DNA from: CAZUGA01 sp964619885 | GTDB lineage: Bacteria > Pseudomonadota > Gammaproteobacteria > Methylococcales > UBA1147 | Assembly (NCBI GenBank): GCA_964619885.1 | Contig: CAZUGA010000004.1 | Coordinates: 1 to 64,000 of the forward strand | Reading direction: 5' to 3' | Length of the DNA: 64,000 nt | Part shown: positions 44,805 to 53,895 of the stretch, piece by piece | Layout of the letters: each line of letters opens with the position of its first letter | Numbering within the stretch: the stretch's first letter is position 1 | Notes under the pieces: model-generated | What the model was told of the DNA's origin: nothing | The model's input: the letters and a program-made list of their open reading frames with translations, nothing else | Database searches by the model: none | Translations under genes and position numbers: made by a program

Positions 44805-45749
44805 TCAACTAGGCTGCCTATTTCTTTTTCGATGTTTTGATTTCCCCCAAACACTGGCAACTAACGCGCCCGAGATGTTGTGCCAAATGCTAAAAATTGC
44901 GCCAGGGAGCGCGGTCATTGAAGAGAAGTATTTTATCGCCAGCGCCACACTTAAACCTGAATTTTGCATTCCTACTTCGATACTAATGGTCCGGCAGGTT
45001 TGGGAATCGTAGCCGAATAGTTTGGGAATGAAATAACCAGCCATAAGCCCGGAAATATTATGGAGCATCACCGCGATTATAAGTATTGGTCCTGTGCCGC
45101 CCAGAGTCTTGGCATTTATGGCTACGATAATTGCGATGATCAAAACGATAATTAGAGAGGATAATATCGGAAACAAGGGTCTGATGTGTGCAACTCCGCG
45201 GGTAAAGAGACTATTGATTCCGGTACCCAACAATACTGGCACCAATACGATTTGGAGAATACTGTTGAGCATTTTCCAGAAGGGTACTTGAACGGTTTCG
45301 TTGAGATACAAAAATGTTAACGACGGGGTTGCCACAACCGCGACAAAAGTCGAGGTTATAGTCATTAAGATGGATAGGGCTACATTACCTTTGGCTAGAT
45401 AACAGATGACATTGGATGCAGTACCCCCAGCGGTTGAACCAACCAAGACCATGCCGATTGTCTGATCAAGCGTTAAGCCCAGCGTTGTCGACAACCAATA
45501 AGCGGTAAACGGCATAACCAGATACTGAATCGACACTCCAAGGAAAACTATTTTGGGGTGTTTGATCACGGCGAGGAGGTGCTGCCAATTCAGGGTCATA
45601 CCCATACAAAACATAACTACTGAAAGTAACGGGATAATCCAAGATTTCAAAGGGCCAAAAATGGTTGGAAAATTATAGGCGACCAGCGAGAATGCAATTG
45701 CCAGGACTGGGAACAGTCGAACCCATTTTTCAGTCGAAATAAATTTCAT
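44805..45749 (-). CDS. Bile acid:sodium symporter family (BASS) transporter
   Basis: This 314-residue membrane protein has about ten helices, of the BASS/SBF family. Hallmarks are visible: VVMFCMGMTLNWQHLLAVIKHPK near residue 45, GMVLVGSTAGGTASNVICYLAKGN near 100 with the small-residue crossover, and the late TISIEVGMQNSGLSVAL segment. Bacterial members import bile acids, pantoate or other organic anions with sodium; the ligand cannot be read here. The start is ATG at 45749. It is followed upstream in the same direction by gpsA after a 258-base gap. Confidence 0.88.
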   Translation of the reverse strand: MKFISTEKWVRLFPVLAIAFSLVAYNFPTIFGPLKSWIIPLLSVVMFCMGMTLNWQHLLAVIKHPKIVFLGVSIQYLVMPFTAYWLSTTLGLTLDQTIGMVLVGSTAGGTASNVICYLAKGNVALSILMTITSTFVAVVATPSLTFLYLNETVQVPFWKMLNSILQIVLVPVLLGTGINSLFTRGVAHIRPLFPILSSLIIVLIIAIIVAINAKTLGGTGPILIIAVMLHNISGLMAGYFIPKLFGYDSQTCRTISIEVGMQNSGLSVALAIKYFSSMTALPGAIFSIWHNISGALVASVWGKSKHRKRNRQPS

Positions 45750-46007
45750 AGCGTTCTTGATTACTGCGCTTTCAACTAGTGGACGCGAGCTTGCAGCCAG
45801 ATTTAATTAGGCGGTTCTTAGTTTTGTTCGCCTAAGGAAATCCGCGAAAATTCAAATCAAAAATGTACGACCTCAACCTGTGAATTAGTAGATGGTTGCA
45901 ATCATTTTATTTGTTAGGAAACCGAATCATTTTGATTCAGAATATTAAAAGGGTAGGTTGTAGAGCCAGTCTTTGACGGTTTTTAATCAATCGTGCGGAT
46001 AAACAGG
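45750..46007. other. Gap between BASS and gpsA genes with two hairpins
   Basis: This region holds two inverted repeats: TTAGGCG/CGCCTAA (45807-45813 and 45829-45835, 15-base loop) and GAATCA/TGATTC (45924-45929 and 45933-45938, three-T loop). The second lies 70 bases after the gpsA stop and could belong to gpsA termination or to the promoter region of the transporter. No gene was seen. Confidence 0.4.
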
Positions 46008-47009
46008 CTATTCGAATTGTTCAGTTTTTTGTTCTCTGACAAGTAGATTTTGAACCGCTGTGGTCGGAGTTAATTCCTCGTATAAGACTTTATAAACTTG
46101 TTCGGTAATGGGCATTTCGAGTTTTAGCGTTTTGGCCAGTTTATAAATTTCTCGCGCTGCTGAGATACCCTCAACTTCCTGACCAATTTCCCCGATTATT
46201 TCCGCAGTGGAACGGCCCTTTCCCAAGCCTAAACCCAGACGTCTATTTCTGGACTGATTGTCTGTACAGGTGAGAACAATGTCGCCCAAACCAGCCAAAC
46301 CCATCAGGGTTTCCTGTTTGGCTCCCATACAAATCCCCAGCCGCATCAACTCGGTCAGTCCACGTGTGACTAGGGCGGAACGCGTGTTTGCGCCAAATCC
46401 CAGGCCATCTGCGGCCCCAGTCGCGATGGCCAATACATTTTTTACCGCGCCGCCCAATTGCACTCCGATAATATCGTCGCTGGTATAAACCCGGAATCGT
46501 TGATTGTGCAAAATCTCGGACATTAATATGCCAAAACCGGATTGGGGGGAGGCTACCGTGATTGCGGTGGGTAAATTTTGCGCGACTTCTGTCGCGAATG
46601 TTGGGCCGGAAATTACCGCGACGGATGTTTCTTTGCCCAGTAACCTATAAACGGTCTCGTGTAATAAGTGGCCGCTGGCAGGATCCAGCCCCTTGCTGGC
46701 CCATGCAATTCGGGTGCTTGGTGCCAAGTTGGGTTTAATTTTGTCCAAAGTGCTGCTGAATGCGTGGCTGGGTACGGCAATGATGATGATGTCCGCCTGT
46801 TGTATGGCCACTAAAAGATCGGCTTCTAGAAGTAGGTTGTCGGGTAAAATAATACCGGGTAGATAGCGTTGGTTGCAGCGTTTTTGTTTTAGCTCTGCGA
46901 CGTGATCAGGATTGTGTCCCCACAAAATGGTCGAATGACCGTTACGGGCCAGCAATAATGCGATTGCACTACCCCAGGAACCGGCTCCGAGTACACTTAT
47001 CAATGTCAT
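46008..47009 (-). CDS. gpsA: Glycerol-3-phosphate dehydrogenase [NAD(P)+]
   Basis: GpsA reduces dihydroxyacetone phosphate to sn-glycerol-3-phosphate, the backbone of phospholipids. The 333-residue product starts with the Rossmann motif ISVLGAGSWGSAIA. It carries IIIAVPSHAF, VISGPTFATEVA and the catalytic Lys in QLGGAVKNVLAIA. The substrate-binding segment GANTRSALVTRGL is intact. It lies 10 bases downstream of secB, as in most gammaproteobacteria, so both are made from one transcript. Confidence 0.96.
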   Translation of the reverse strand: MTLISVLGAGSWGSAIALLLARNGHSTILWGHNPDHVAELKQKRCNQRYLPGIILPDNLLLEADLLVAIQQADIIIIAVPSHAFSSTLDKIKPNLAPSTRIAWASKGLDPASGHLLHETVYRLLGKETSVAVISGPTFATEVAQNLPTAITVASPQSGFGILMSEILHNQRFRVYTSDDIIGVQLGGAVKNVLAIATGAADGLGFGANTRSALVTRGLTELMRLGICMGAKQETLMGLAGLGDIVLTCTDNQSRNRRLGLGLGKGRSTAEIIGEIGQEVEGISAAREIYKLAKTLKLEMPITEQVYKVLYEELTPTTAVQNLLVREQKTEQFE

Positions 47010-47019
47010 CTAGCAGCGT

Positions 47020-47499
47020 TCAATTTAGCGTGTTGCTGGTGGGTGTAGTGTTGTCCTTCATTTGTTCCAAATGTTGTGCGTATAGTGCATCAAAATTAAC
47101 TGGTGCCAGCAGCATTGGTGGAAATCCTCCTTTGGTAACCAAGTCGGAGACCACTTCTCTAGCGTAAGGGAATAACAAATTGGGGCAAAAACTTCCCAAC
47201 ATTGGTCCCATTTCTTGCTCGGATAAGCCTGAGATTGAGAATATTCCCGCCTGGCAAACTTCAATTAAATAAGCTGTTTTATCACCCACTTTTATTGTGA
47301 CGGTTACGGTCAGCGTTGTTTCGAAGAGGTCTTCCTGCAGTGCTTGTGCGCTGCTGGAAAGATTAAACTCTACTTTGGGTTCCCATTTTTCGGTAAATAT
47401 TTGCGGCGAGTTAGGCGCTTCAAAAGACACATCTTTGACGTGAATCTTCTGGATAGAGAACTGTTTGTCTTCTTGTGGGTCGTCTTTCACTTCTACCAT
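47020..47499 (-). CDS. secB: Protein-export chaperone SecB
   Basis: SecB is a tetrameric cytosolic chaperone that holds precursor proteins unfolded and hands them to SecA. The 159-residue product has the normal length and motifs: FSIQKIHVKDVSFEAPNSP near the N-terminus, VEVCQ-type LIEVCQAGIFSISGL, and LFPYAREVVSDLVTKGGFPPMLLAPVNFDALY near the end, here quoted only in part (PYAREVVSDLVTKGGFPP). Order rhodanese-secB-gpsA matches the yibN-secB-gpsA cluster; grxC, which often sits between them, is missing. Confidence 0.96.
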   Translation of the reverse strand: MVEVKDDPQEDKQFSIQKIHVKDVSFEAPNSPQIFTEKWEPKVEFNLSSSAQALQEDLFETTLTVTVTIKVGDKTAYLIEVCQAGIFSISGLSEQEMGPMLGSFCPNLLFPYAREVVSDLVTKGGFPPMLLAPVNFDALYAQHLEQMKDNTTPTSNTLN

Positions 47500-47647
47500 T
47501 GTATTATCCGTATATTAAATCGATATAGTCCGTGGGCTCCCTGCGATAGGTTGCTTGGGTCGCTCAATTTCGTATTTTAGAAAAATTTACTGTTGCTTCG
47601 TTTCTGTTATCAATTTGGCCTGAGCGATATAGATTTTTTGTTTGAAT

Positions 47648-48112
47648 TTAGGATGAATGTTTGGCTTTTTTCCGTCGGATCGGCAGGTGGAGGTCTTCCC
47701 ATCCTTGCATGCCGCCGCTCAAACTATAGACTTCCTCGAAGCCCAATTTGGTCAATTTTTTGCACGCTTGTGGCGAACGGGTTCCAGTTTGGCAGGCCAC
47801 TATAATGTGAGTGTCTTTATATTGATCGAGTTCATCGGTGCGTTTGTCAAATTTGCTGATAGGTATGTTTATAGAATTCTCGATATGGGCCTTTACGTAT
47901 TCATGTGGCTCACGAATGTCAAGGATAGTTGTATTACCGTTGTTGATAAGACCCACGGCTCCGACAGAAGACGTTGTTTTATACTTTCGTACCGATGTTT
48001 CTATGATGTCCTGGACCAATAGGTAGCAGACAACAGCCATGGCTGAAAATAGGATCCAATGGTTCCCGGCAAATTCAATAAAATGGTCAATAAAAAATTC
48101 TTGAGTGTTCAT
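47648..48112 (-). CDS. Membrane-anchored rhodanese-like sulfurtransferase
   Basis: This 154-residue protein has an N-terminal transmembrane helix (about 18-38) and a single rhodanese domain like YibN. The catalytic loop is CQTGTRSPQA, with Cys as persulfide carrier, preceded by ILDIREPHEYVKAHI and followed by VYSLSGGMQGWED. It may transfer sulfane sulfur near the membrane. The upstream neighbour is a BigR/SqrR-type persulfide-sensing regulator, 48 bases away on the same strand, so the pair is probably an operon responding to reactive sulfur. The region between it and secB lacks grxC. Confidence 0.87.
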   Translation of the reverse strand: MNTQEFFIDHFIEFAGNHWILFSAMAVVCYLLVQDIIETSVRKYKTTSSVGAVGLINNGNTTILDIREPHEYVKAHIENSINIPISKFDKRTDELDQYKDTHIIVACQTGTRSPQACKKLTKLGFEEVYSLSGGMQGWEDLHLPIRRKKAKHSS

Positions 48113-48160
48113 CTATTAATAAGGAGGCTAAAAAAATGATGTCAGTAGGAGCTTAAGCAA

Positions 48161-48466
48161 TCAGTCGCAAAATACCTCTTTCATTAACCGGATAAGCATC
48201 AGTGTTCGCTCATCGTCAACATAGTAATAAACCCGGTTAGCTTCTTTGCGACTGGCAAGAATGCCTTTGTCGCGCAAGATTGCAAGATGTTGCGAGACAT
48301 TACTTTGAGTTGTACCCACATATTCCACGATTTCTTGTACACTAATCGCTTCGCTGCCTAGGGTGCATAGAATCTTGAGGCGCAATGGGTGCGACATGGC
48401 TTTCAAGCAACGAGCAGCACGATTAATTTCTGAATCTTTCGAAATTAATTTTTCTGATTGACTCAT
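48161..48466 (-). CDS. ArsR-family repressor of the BigR/SqrR/YgaV persulfide-sensing type
   Basis: This winged-helix ArsR/SmtB regulator is 101 residues from the preferred ATG at 48466; a GTG at 48526 could extend it by 20 residues. The DNA-binding motif is TTQSNVSQHLAILRDKGIL. Two cysteines, in KILCTLG and at the end in KEVFCD, are exactly 66 residues apart, the same spacing as the sensing pair of SqrR and BigR. The surroundings (KAMSHPLRL, RVYYYV) also resemble YgaV. These regulators release DNA when the cysteines form a tetrasulfide with hydrogen sulfide or persulfides. A downstream rhodanese supports sulfur regulation. It probably represses its own operon. Confidence 0.8.
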   Translation of the reverse strand: MSQSEKLISKDSEINRAARCLKAMSHPLRLKILCTLGSEAISVQEIVEYVGTTQSNVSQHLAILRDKGILASRKEANRVYYYVDDERTLMLIRLMKEVFCD

Positions 48467-48526
48467 ACCGCTTTTATTGTTGGTGTATTTGCGGGAAGCT
48501 TCTTGGGTAATAGGGCTAGTCGCCAC

Positions 48527-49108
48527 AAAATATAAAATAATAACCTTTTTGCACAGAGATTGCGACGCTTAAGCCAAGCCGTTTTTTATAGACGGACAAA
48601 ACGGCTTGTAATCTGACAGTTTTGCCACGAACTGTAGGGTGGTCTCCGTATCGCCAAAATTGACAGAAATGCATAGAACCTTAGAGACCTATTCGGAATT
48701 TGTAAATTCCTCTGGATGCGGTATTTTCCAGCAGACCCTGCATACATTTAAACTACAACTATGACTAAATGCGGTCGTCGCCAACCTTCGAATGAGGGTG
48801 GGTTTGGATTGAGCCAATTGCCAAGAATTGTTAGGGTGGTTACCATGACTATAACGATAATTTTATTCGATTTTGGGTAGCATCATCGCTAACTTGGGTT
48901 GAATCTGTCGCATGACCGACAATATAGAGTTTGCGTGAAATAGTTGAAGCATAAAAAATGGGTGTGTTTTTTTTCTGAACATATCGGTTCGGAATTCGTT
49001 CAGTGATGATCGGCGAATACCGGTCGGTGCCCGGCCCAATTTGGTGCCACGGTAGACTAAAATTTAAATGTCTCGAATGAATGAGATGCCACAATTACTA
49101 TTAATTGA
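48527..49108. other. Divergent intergenic region with palindromes
   Basis: No gene is apparent in these 582 bases between the BigR-like gene and envC. They contain a perfect 11-base inverted repeat CAAGCCGTTTT/AAAACGGCTTG (48575-48585 and 48598-48608) and a 16-base palindrome GGAATTTGTAAATTCC at 48695-48710. Either could be an operator of the sulfur-responsive regulator, but no match to a known site is claimed. Confidence 0.4.
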
Positions 49109-50269
49109 ATGTTAGCTTGGATCATTGCATGCTTGTTTGCTTTGAGTTCGGTTGTAATTCCGCAACAAGCATTTGCTAAGAAGCGTACGGATAGCGAGAA
49201 ATTACGACAGGTCCAAGCACGAATCAAGGCCGTGCAAAAAACGTTAGAGGATCTAGAGTTAAAAAAAAATTCTGCGATGGCTCAATTGCGTGACAGTGAG
49301 CGCTTGTACGGGGAAATCTCTGTAGTTTTAGCTGAATTAGTACAAGATGTTCGTGAGCACGAAACGGAATTAGTCGATATTGGTTTGCGGCGCGATAAAG
49401 CTAAAGCGTCTATTCTTGATCAGAAGATAGTGCTAGTTAAACAGATCCGGGCCGCGCATGCTATGGGGCGACAACAGCGTGTTAAATTACTTTTGAATCA
49501 AGAGGATCCGATAAAGCTGAGCCGCTTGATGATGTATTACGATTATTTGAACGGGGCTAGACTCTCACAGGTTGGCGCGTTCGAAAATGCATTGAATATA
49601 TTGAGAATATCGGAAACTGAACTTTTACAGCGGTCGGAAAGTCTGAAACGATTGCGCGAAGATAAAGAAGTTGAACTGAAATCTCTGACTAGGCAGCGAA
49701 CAGTTCGGGAAAAATTATTGGCGAAGCTGGATGCCGAATACATGGATCGCAGCACCGAGCTGGACCAATTGAGAACGGATGAGAAAAGGTTGCAAAAGTT
49801 ACTGCGATCTATAGAACGCGCGATTGTTGATGTTCCGTTCGATAGTGGAAAGGCTCAACCCTTTGGTAAAAAACGCGGGAAATTGAATTGGCCAGTAAAG
49901 GGCAAGTTGTTAAAACGTTTTGGCAACCGCAGGGTATCTGGGCGATGGGAAGGTGTTTTGATTGGCGCCAAAGAAGGAACCCAAGTACGGGCTGTTTCGC
50001 AGGGACGTGTGGTTTATGCAGATTGGTTGCGTGGCTACGGTTTGCTAATCATCCTGGATCATGGGCGCGGTTATATGACGCTTTATGCGTTTAACGAGAG
50101 TCTGTATAAAGAGGTCGGGGATAAAGTTGCAACCGGTGACGAGATTGCAACCGTTGGTCGCAGTGGCGGACGGGCCCGGTCGGGACTTTATTTCGAGATT
50201 CGAAAAAAGGGCAAGCCCGTCAATCCAATCAAATGGTGTAGAAAGGTCCGCAAAGGGCGTGTCGGATGA
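49109..50269 (+). CDS. envC: Murein hydrolase activator EnvC
   Basis: EnvC is a periplasmic coiled-coil protein recruited by FtsEX that activates the cell-separation amidases AmiA and AmiB. The 386-residue product starts with a signal peptide (cleavage near QAFAKK, residue 23). It continues with long heptad-rich coiled coils (about 25-245) and ends with a LytM/M23-like domain. That domain has lost catalytic histidines: the usual HxxxD is WEGVLIGAKEG, and HxH is YFEIR, the same pattern as in E. coli EnvC. So it is an activator, not a peptidase. The ctpA gene follows. Confidence 0.93.
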   Translation: MLAWIIACLFALSSVVIPQQAFAKKRTDSEKLRQVQARIKAVQKTLEDLELKKNSAMAQLRDSERLYGEISVVLAELVQDVREHETELVDIGLRRDKAKASILDQKIVLVKQIRAAHAMGRQQRVKLLLNQEDPIKLSRLMMYYDYLNGARLSQVGAFENALNILRISETELLQRSESLKRLREDKEVELKSLTRQRTVREKLLAKLDAEYMDRSTELDQLRTDEKRLQKLLRSIERAIVDVPFDSGKAQPFGKKRGKLNWPVKGKLLKRFGNRRVSGRWEGVLIGAKEGTQVRAVSQGRVVYADWLRGYGLLIILDHGRGYMTLYAFNESLYKEVGDKVATGDEIATVGRSGGRARSGLYFEIRKKGKPVNPIKWCRKVRKGRVG

Positions 50270-50403
50270 TAATTGTTGATTCCAAATTTCGATTGCTGAA
50301 TCGAAGGTTGGTTCGTCTCAGAAACAGTGGGAATTATGATGTTATATTTGTGCGAAATATTCGCAGTACCTAACCTTTTTCCCCTCAATGGAGTATATCT
50401 GTA

Positions 50404-51711
50404 ATGTTTAGCCATAGAAGTTTTTTCACCTTTTCGCTTGGGGTCGTACTTGGAGTTTTTGTTGCGATAAGCGGAGTATCCTTCGCCGACAAGGCTGCGA
50501 ACGGAGATATACCATTCGATGATTTGCGGACTTTTACGGAAGTTTTCGGACGAATTCAGAAAGATTATGTGGAACCGGTTACCGACAAAAAAATGTTGGA
50601 AAATGCGATCAGGGGCATGTTGTCGGGATTGGATCCGCATTCTTCTTATTTGGACAAAGAACAGTACAAAGAATTGCGCGTGGGTACTACGGGCCAATTT
50701 GGCGGTTTGGGGATTGAAGTGGGTATGGAGGATGGTTTTATAAAGGTTATTTCTCCGATAGATGATACGCCTGCGCAACGTGCTGGTATCAAACCGGGTG
50801 ACTTGATCATCCGCATCGACGAAAAACCGGTCAAGGGTATGGGGCTTGGGCAAGCCGTGAAATTAATGCGCGGTGAGCCTGGCAGTGAAATCGTTCTGAC
50901 GCTGGTTCGGGTGGGTGAAGAACAACCACTAAATATCAAGATTGTTCGCGACGTAATTAAAGTCACCAGTGTGAAGAGCCGGATCCTGGAGAAAGATTAT
51001 GGATACATTAGGATTAGCAGTTTTCAATCAAGAACCGGGCAAAGCGTTCAGCAGGCCGTAAGCAACCTGGAAAAGGAAAATAAGGGTGAACTTAAAGGTT
51101 TGGTGTTGGATTTGAGAAATAATCCGGGCGGTGTATTGAATGCAGCTGTAGGGGTTAGCGACACATTTTTGAAAAATGGATTAATCGTTTATACGGAGGG
51201 GCGGATAGACGATTCTCAACTTAAATTTAGAGCAACGCCCAAAGATCAACTGGATGGCGCTCCTATGGTTGTGCTAATCAATGCTGGGTCGGCGTCGGCT
51301 TCAGAAATTGTTGCTGGTGCACTACAGGATCACAACCGTGCAATTATTATGGGTGAGAAATCATTTGGGAAGGGATCTGTCCAAACGATATTGCCAACCA
51401 GCAATGGTGGCGCGGTTAAATTGACAACAGCACGTTACTATACGCCGTCGGGGCGTTCGATTCAGGCTGAGGGCATTACTCCGGATATCCAATTGTCTAG
51501 GGTTCGTTTGGAAGAATTGGAGAAAAACAGTTTCACACCGGTTAAGGAAGCCGATCTTTCCAATCATTTGACCAATGGTGATGCTGAGAATAAATCTGAC
51601 GGGGCGGAAAAAGGCGTTGAGTCGGAAGCCGCATTGACGCGAGATTATCCATTGAGCGAGGCGCTCAATGTTTTAAAAGGGGTCAGTATATTGAAGCGAG
51701 CAAAAAGCTGA
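50404..51711 (+). CDS. ctpA: S41 family carboxy-terminal processing protease CtpA
   Basis: This 435-residue periplasmic serine protease has a signal or anchor segment (about 8-27) and a PDZ domain (GGLGIEVGMEDGFIKVISP through DLIIRIDEKPVKGMGL). The S41 catalytic region has Ser in NAGSASASEIVAGAL and Lys in MGEKSFGKGSVQT. The enzyme trims peptidoglycan hydrolases and envelope proteins. The position after envC is standard in gammaproteobacteria, linking it to cell-wall turnover. The start ATG at 50404 is followed by a basic N-terminus. There are no missing motifs. Confidence 0.94.
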   Translation: MFSHRSFFTFSLGVVLGVFVAISGVSFADKAANGDIPFDDLRTFTEVFGRIQKDYVEPVTDKKMLENAIRGMLSGLDPHSSYLDKEQYKELRVGTTGQFGGLGIEVGMEDGFIKVISPIDDTPAQRAGIKPGDLIIRIDEKPVKGMGLGQAVKLMRGEPGSEIVLTLVRVGEEQPLNIKIVRDVIKVTSVKSRILEKDYGYIRISSFQSRTGQSVQQAVSNLEKENKGELKGLVLDLRNNPGGVLNAAVGVSDTFLKNGLIVYTEGRIDDSQLKFRATPKDQLDGAPMVVLINAGSASASEIVAGALQDHNRAIIMGEKSFGKGSVQTILPTSNGGAVKLTTARYYTPSGRSIQAEGITPDIQLSRVRLEELEKNSFTPVKEADLSNHLTNGDAENKSDGAEKGVESEAALTRDYPLSEALNVLKGVSILKRAKS

Positions 51712-51754
51712 TTGGTTTTATATCTCAATTGGTAGATTCCTGCGTACGTTATTG

Positions 51755-51785
51755 GGATAGTCTGGCACTGTATGCCGGACTATCC
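51755..51785. terminator. Strong hairpin between convergent ctpA and DUF934 genes
   Basis: A 13-base-pair stem (51755-51767 with 51773-51785) with one U-G pair and a five-base loop CTGTA lies 43 bases after the ctpA stop and 9 before the end of the convergent gene. It lacks a U-run on either side but is well placed as a bidirectional terminator or mRNA-end stabiliser. Confidence 0.5.
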
Positions 51786-51794
51786 TGAACTAGT

Positions 51795-52259
51795 TTAGGC
51801 GGGATTGTTGTTGGATGATTCTTGGTAAGTTACTGAAAATTCATTCAACCCATTCAATGCTTCGGTGATGTCGTTGGACTCCTGAAGTTCGAAGGCATTG
51901 ACTCCAACGCGGGACAGAAAAAATATCTGGTCTCGGATGAAATTGCCTATCGCTCTCAATTCACCGTTGTACTCATAGCGGCCTCTGAGCAAACGTGCGG
52001 TGGAAAACAATCGGCCATCGGTGAACGCCGGAAAATCAAGGCAGATGAGATCGAAGTAATCTAGATCATCCAGAATGTCTTCGATAGAATCCTCCGGCGA
52101 TATTCTTAGGCCGATATTGTTCATGTCGGTTCGCAGCGAATCCCGTTCCAGCTTCCAGCGCTCGACCGAGACAGTCGCGTAATTGCTATTGACGGTTTCA
52201 CCATCGGCAAGGTGATGCCATTGGTTGTCGATGATCTGTCGATCCTTAATGATTTGCAT
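51795..52259 (-). CDS. DUF934 family protein of sulfite reduction
   Basis: This 154-residue DUF934 protein is almost always encoded beside sulfite reductase in proteobacteria and is thought to take part in sulfate assimilation. Visible features are the N-terminal KDRQIIDNQWHHL, LGLRISPED-type motif GLRISPEDSIEDI, and DFPAFTDGRLFSTARLLRGRY, broken here for length. Its ATG lies 14 bases inside the end of the reductase gene, so they are coupled. The biochemical function is not known. The protein is of normal size and unbroken. Confidence 0.88.
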   Translation of the reverse strand: MQIIKDRQIIDNQWHHLADGETVNSNYATVSVERWKLERDSLRTDMNNIGLRISPEDSIEDILDDLDYFDLICLDFPAFTDGRLFSTARLLRGRYEYNGELRAIGNFIRDQIFFLSRVGVNAFELQESNDITEALNGLNEFSVTYQESSNNNPA

Positions 52260-53895
52260 AAACTTGTTTTTTAAACGGAGTAATGCCGATTCGGTTTACA
52301 GTATCAAGAAAGCGTTCGCCGTCTTCGCGTTTATCGGTATAAACGTTGAGAATTGTAGAAAGGGCTTCGACGACCTGATCTTTCGCCACAGCAGGACCCA
52401 GTCGCTCGCCCAATGCTGCCTTGTTTTCAGATGAACCGCCAAGGGTTAATTGATACCATTCAACGCCCTTTTTATCGACCCCGAGTATACCAATATGACC
52501 AACACTTTGATGCGCGCAACCATTCATACAACCGGACATGTTTATCTTGATTTCGCCGAGGTCGTGAACATAATCCAAGTTGTCGAAGACATCATTGATT
52601 TCTTTCGCGACCCCAATGGATCCGGCGTTTGCCAAACTGCAAAAATCAAGGCCTGGGCAGCAGATCATATCAGCCAAACTACCGATATTCGGCGTGGCCA
52701 GGTTCTGCGCTTGTAGTTCTTGCCACAAGTCAAACAGTTTGGATTTTTCGATGTCCGCCAACAGAAGGTTTTGTCGGTGGGTGCTTCGGACCTGCCCGAA
52801 GCTATATCGGTCAGCTAAGTCCGCGATAGTGTCCAGTTGTTTATCGGTGATGTCGCCCGGCGGATCATTAGGGGATTTTAGTGAAATGTACACTGCACTA
52901 TATCCTGCAACCTTGTGCGATACGGTATTGTGCTGCAACCACGTTGAAAATTCGCTGTTTTGCTTTTCAGCGTCAGCCAAATTTCCATGATCTGGTTGGA
53001 GCTTGTATTGTGGTGCTTTGAAAAACCCCTTCATTCTATCGATTTCAGACGCATCGAGTTCCATGCCAATTTTGATGCTTTGCCATTCTTTTTCTACCAA
53101 CGCGGAAAATTTTTCGATGCCGGTTTCGCGGACTAGTATTTTGATACGGGCTTTGTATTTATTATCCCGTCGGCCCAGTTGATTGTATACGCGGAGTATA
53201 GCTTCCAAATAGGATAATAAATGTTTTTTCTGAAGGAAGGGACGTACCACTTGGCCAATTACCGGCGTGCGTCCCAAACCGCCTCCAGCAAGTACTTCGA
53301 AGCCTATTTCTCCATCTTCTCCGGTGATCAGATAAAGGCCGATATCGTGTAATTGAGTTGCGGCCCGGTCGTTTTTCGCACCGCTAACGGCGATCTTGAA
53401 TTTGCGTGGCAGAAAGGCGAATTCAGGGTGCAGAGTCGACCATTGACGTATGATTTCACAATAAGGTCTAGGGTCTTCCAGTTCATCAGGGCTTATCCCT
53501 GCCAGATGATCACTAGTGACGTTGCGGATGCAGTTTCCACTGGTCTGGATTGCGTGCATCTGGACGCGTGCCAGATCGGCGAGTATATCGGGTACGCGTT
53601 CCAATTTGGGCCAATTGAATTGAACATTTTGCCGGGTAGTGAAGTGCGCGTAGTCTTTGTCATAGGTTCGGGCGATATATGCCAGCATTCTCAACTGTTT
53701 GGTCGAAAGCAAGCCATAGGGCACCGCTATTCTCAACATTGGCGCATGGGTTTGTATGTACAGGCCATTCATTAACCGAAGTGGCCGAAATTGGTCTTCG
53801 CTAATATGTCCAGCCAGAAACCGTTTGGTCTGATCGCGAAATTGTCTAACACGTTCGTCGACTAGTGTTTGGTCTACTTCGTTATATTGGTACAT
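52246..53895 (-). CDS. cysI: Siroheme sulfite reductase, CysI type
   Basis: This enzyme reduces sulfite to sulfide with six electrons for cysteine synthesis. The 549-residue protein has paired nitrite/sulfite reductase half-domains. The Fe4S4-siroheme ligands are visible as CCPGLDFCSLA (about residue 412) and SGCMNGCAHQS (about 455), and siroheme-contacting residues lie in HFTTRQNVQFNW near 85. The arrangement with DUF934 matches the ferredoxin- or NADPH-linked assimilatory enzyme of gammaproteobacteria; a nitrite reductase is possible but less likely because of the DUF934 partner. The start is ATG at 53895. Confidence 0.9.
   Translation of the reverse strand: MYQYNEVDQTLVDERVRQFRDQTKRFLAGHISEDQFRPLRLMNGLYIQTHAPMLRIAVPYGLLSTKQLRMLAYIARTYDKDYAHFTTRQNVQFNWPKLERVPDILADLARVQMHAIQTSGNCIRNVTSDHLAGISPDELEDPRPYCEIIRQWSTLHPEFAFLPRKFKIAVSGAKNDRAATQLHDIGLYLITGEDGEIGFEVLAGGGLGRTPVIGQVVRPFLQKKHLLSYLEAILRVYNQLGRRDNKYKARIKILVRETGIEKFSALVEKEWQSIKIGMELDASEIDRMKGFFKAPQYKLQPDHGNLADAEKQNSEFSTWLQHNTVSHKVAGYSAVYISLKSPNDPPGDITDKQLDTIADLADRYSFGQVRSTHRQNLLLADIEKSKLFDLWQELQAQNLATPNIGSLADMICCPGLDFCSLANAGSIGVAKEINDVFDNLDYVHDLGEIKINMSGCMNGCAHQSVGHIGILGVDKKGVEWYQLTLGGSSENKAALGERLGPAVAKDQVVEALSTILNVYTDKREDGERFLDTVNRIGITPFKKQVYANH

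Noticed and set aside
48121..48156. AAGGAGG followed by a six-codon ATG frame on the plus strand
   Set aside because: It sits between two minus-strand operon genes, encodes only MMSVGA and shows no reason to be expressed; probably chance.
50188..50853. 221-codon minus-strand frame over the envC/ctpA junction
   Set aside because: It covers the well-supported start of ctpA and the end of envC; composition is that of an antisense shadow.
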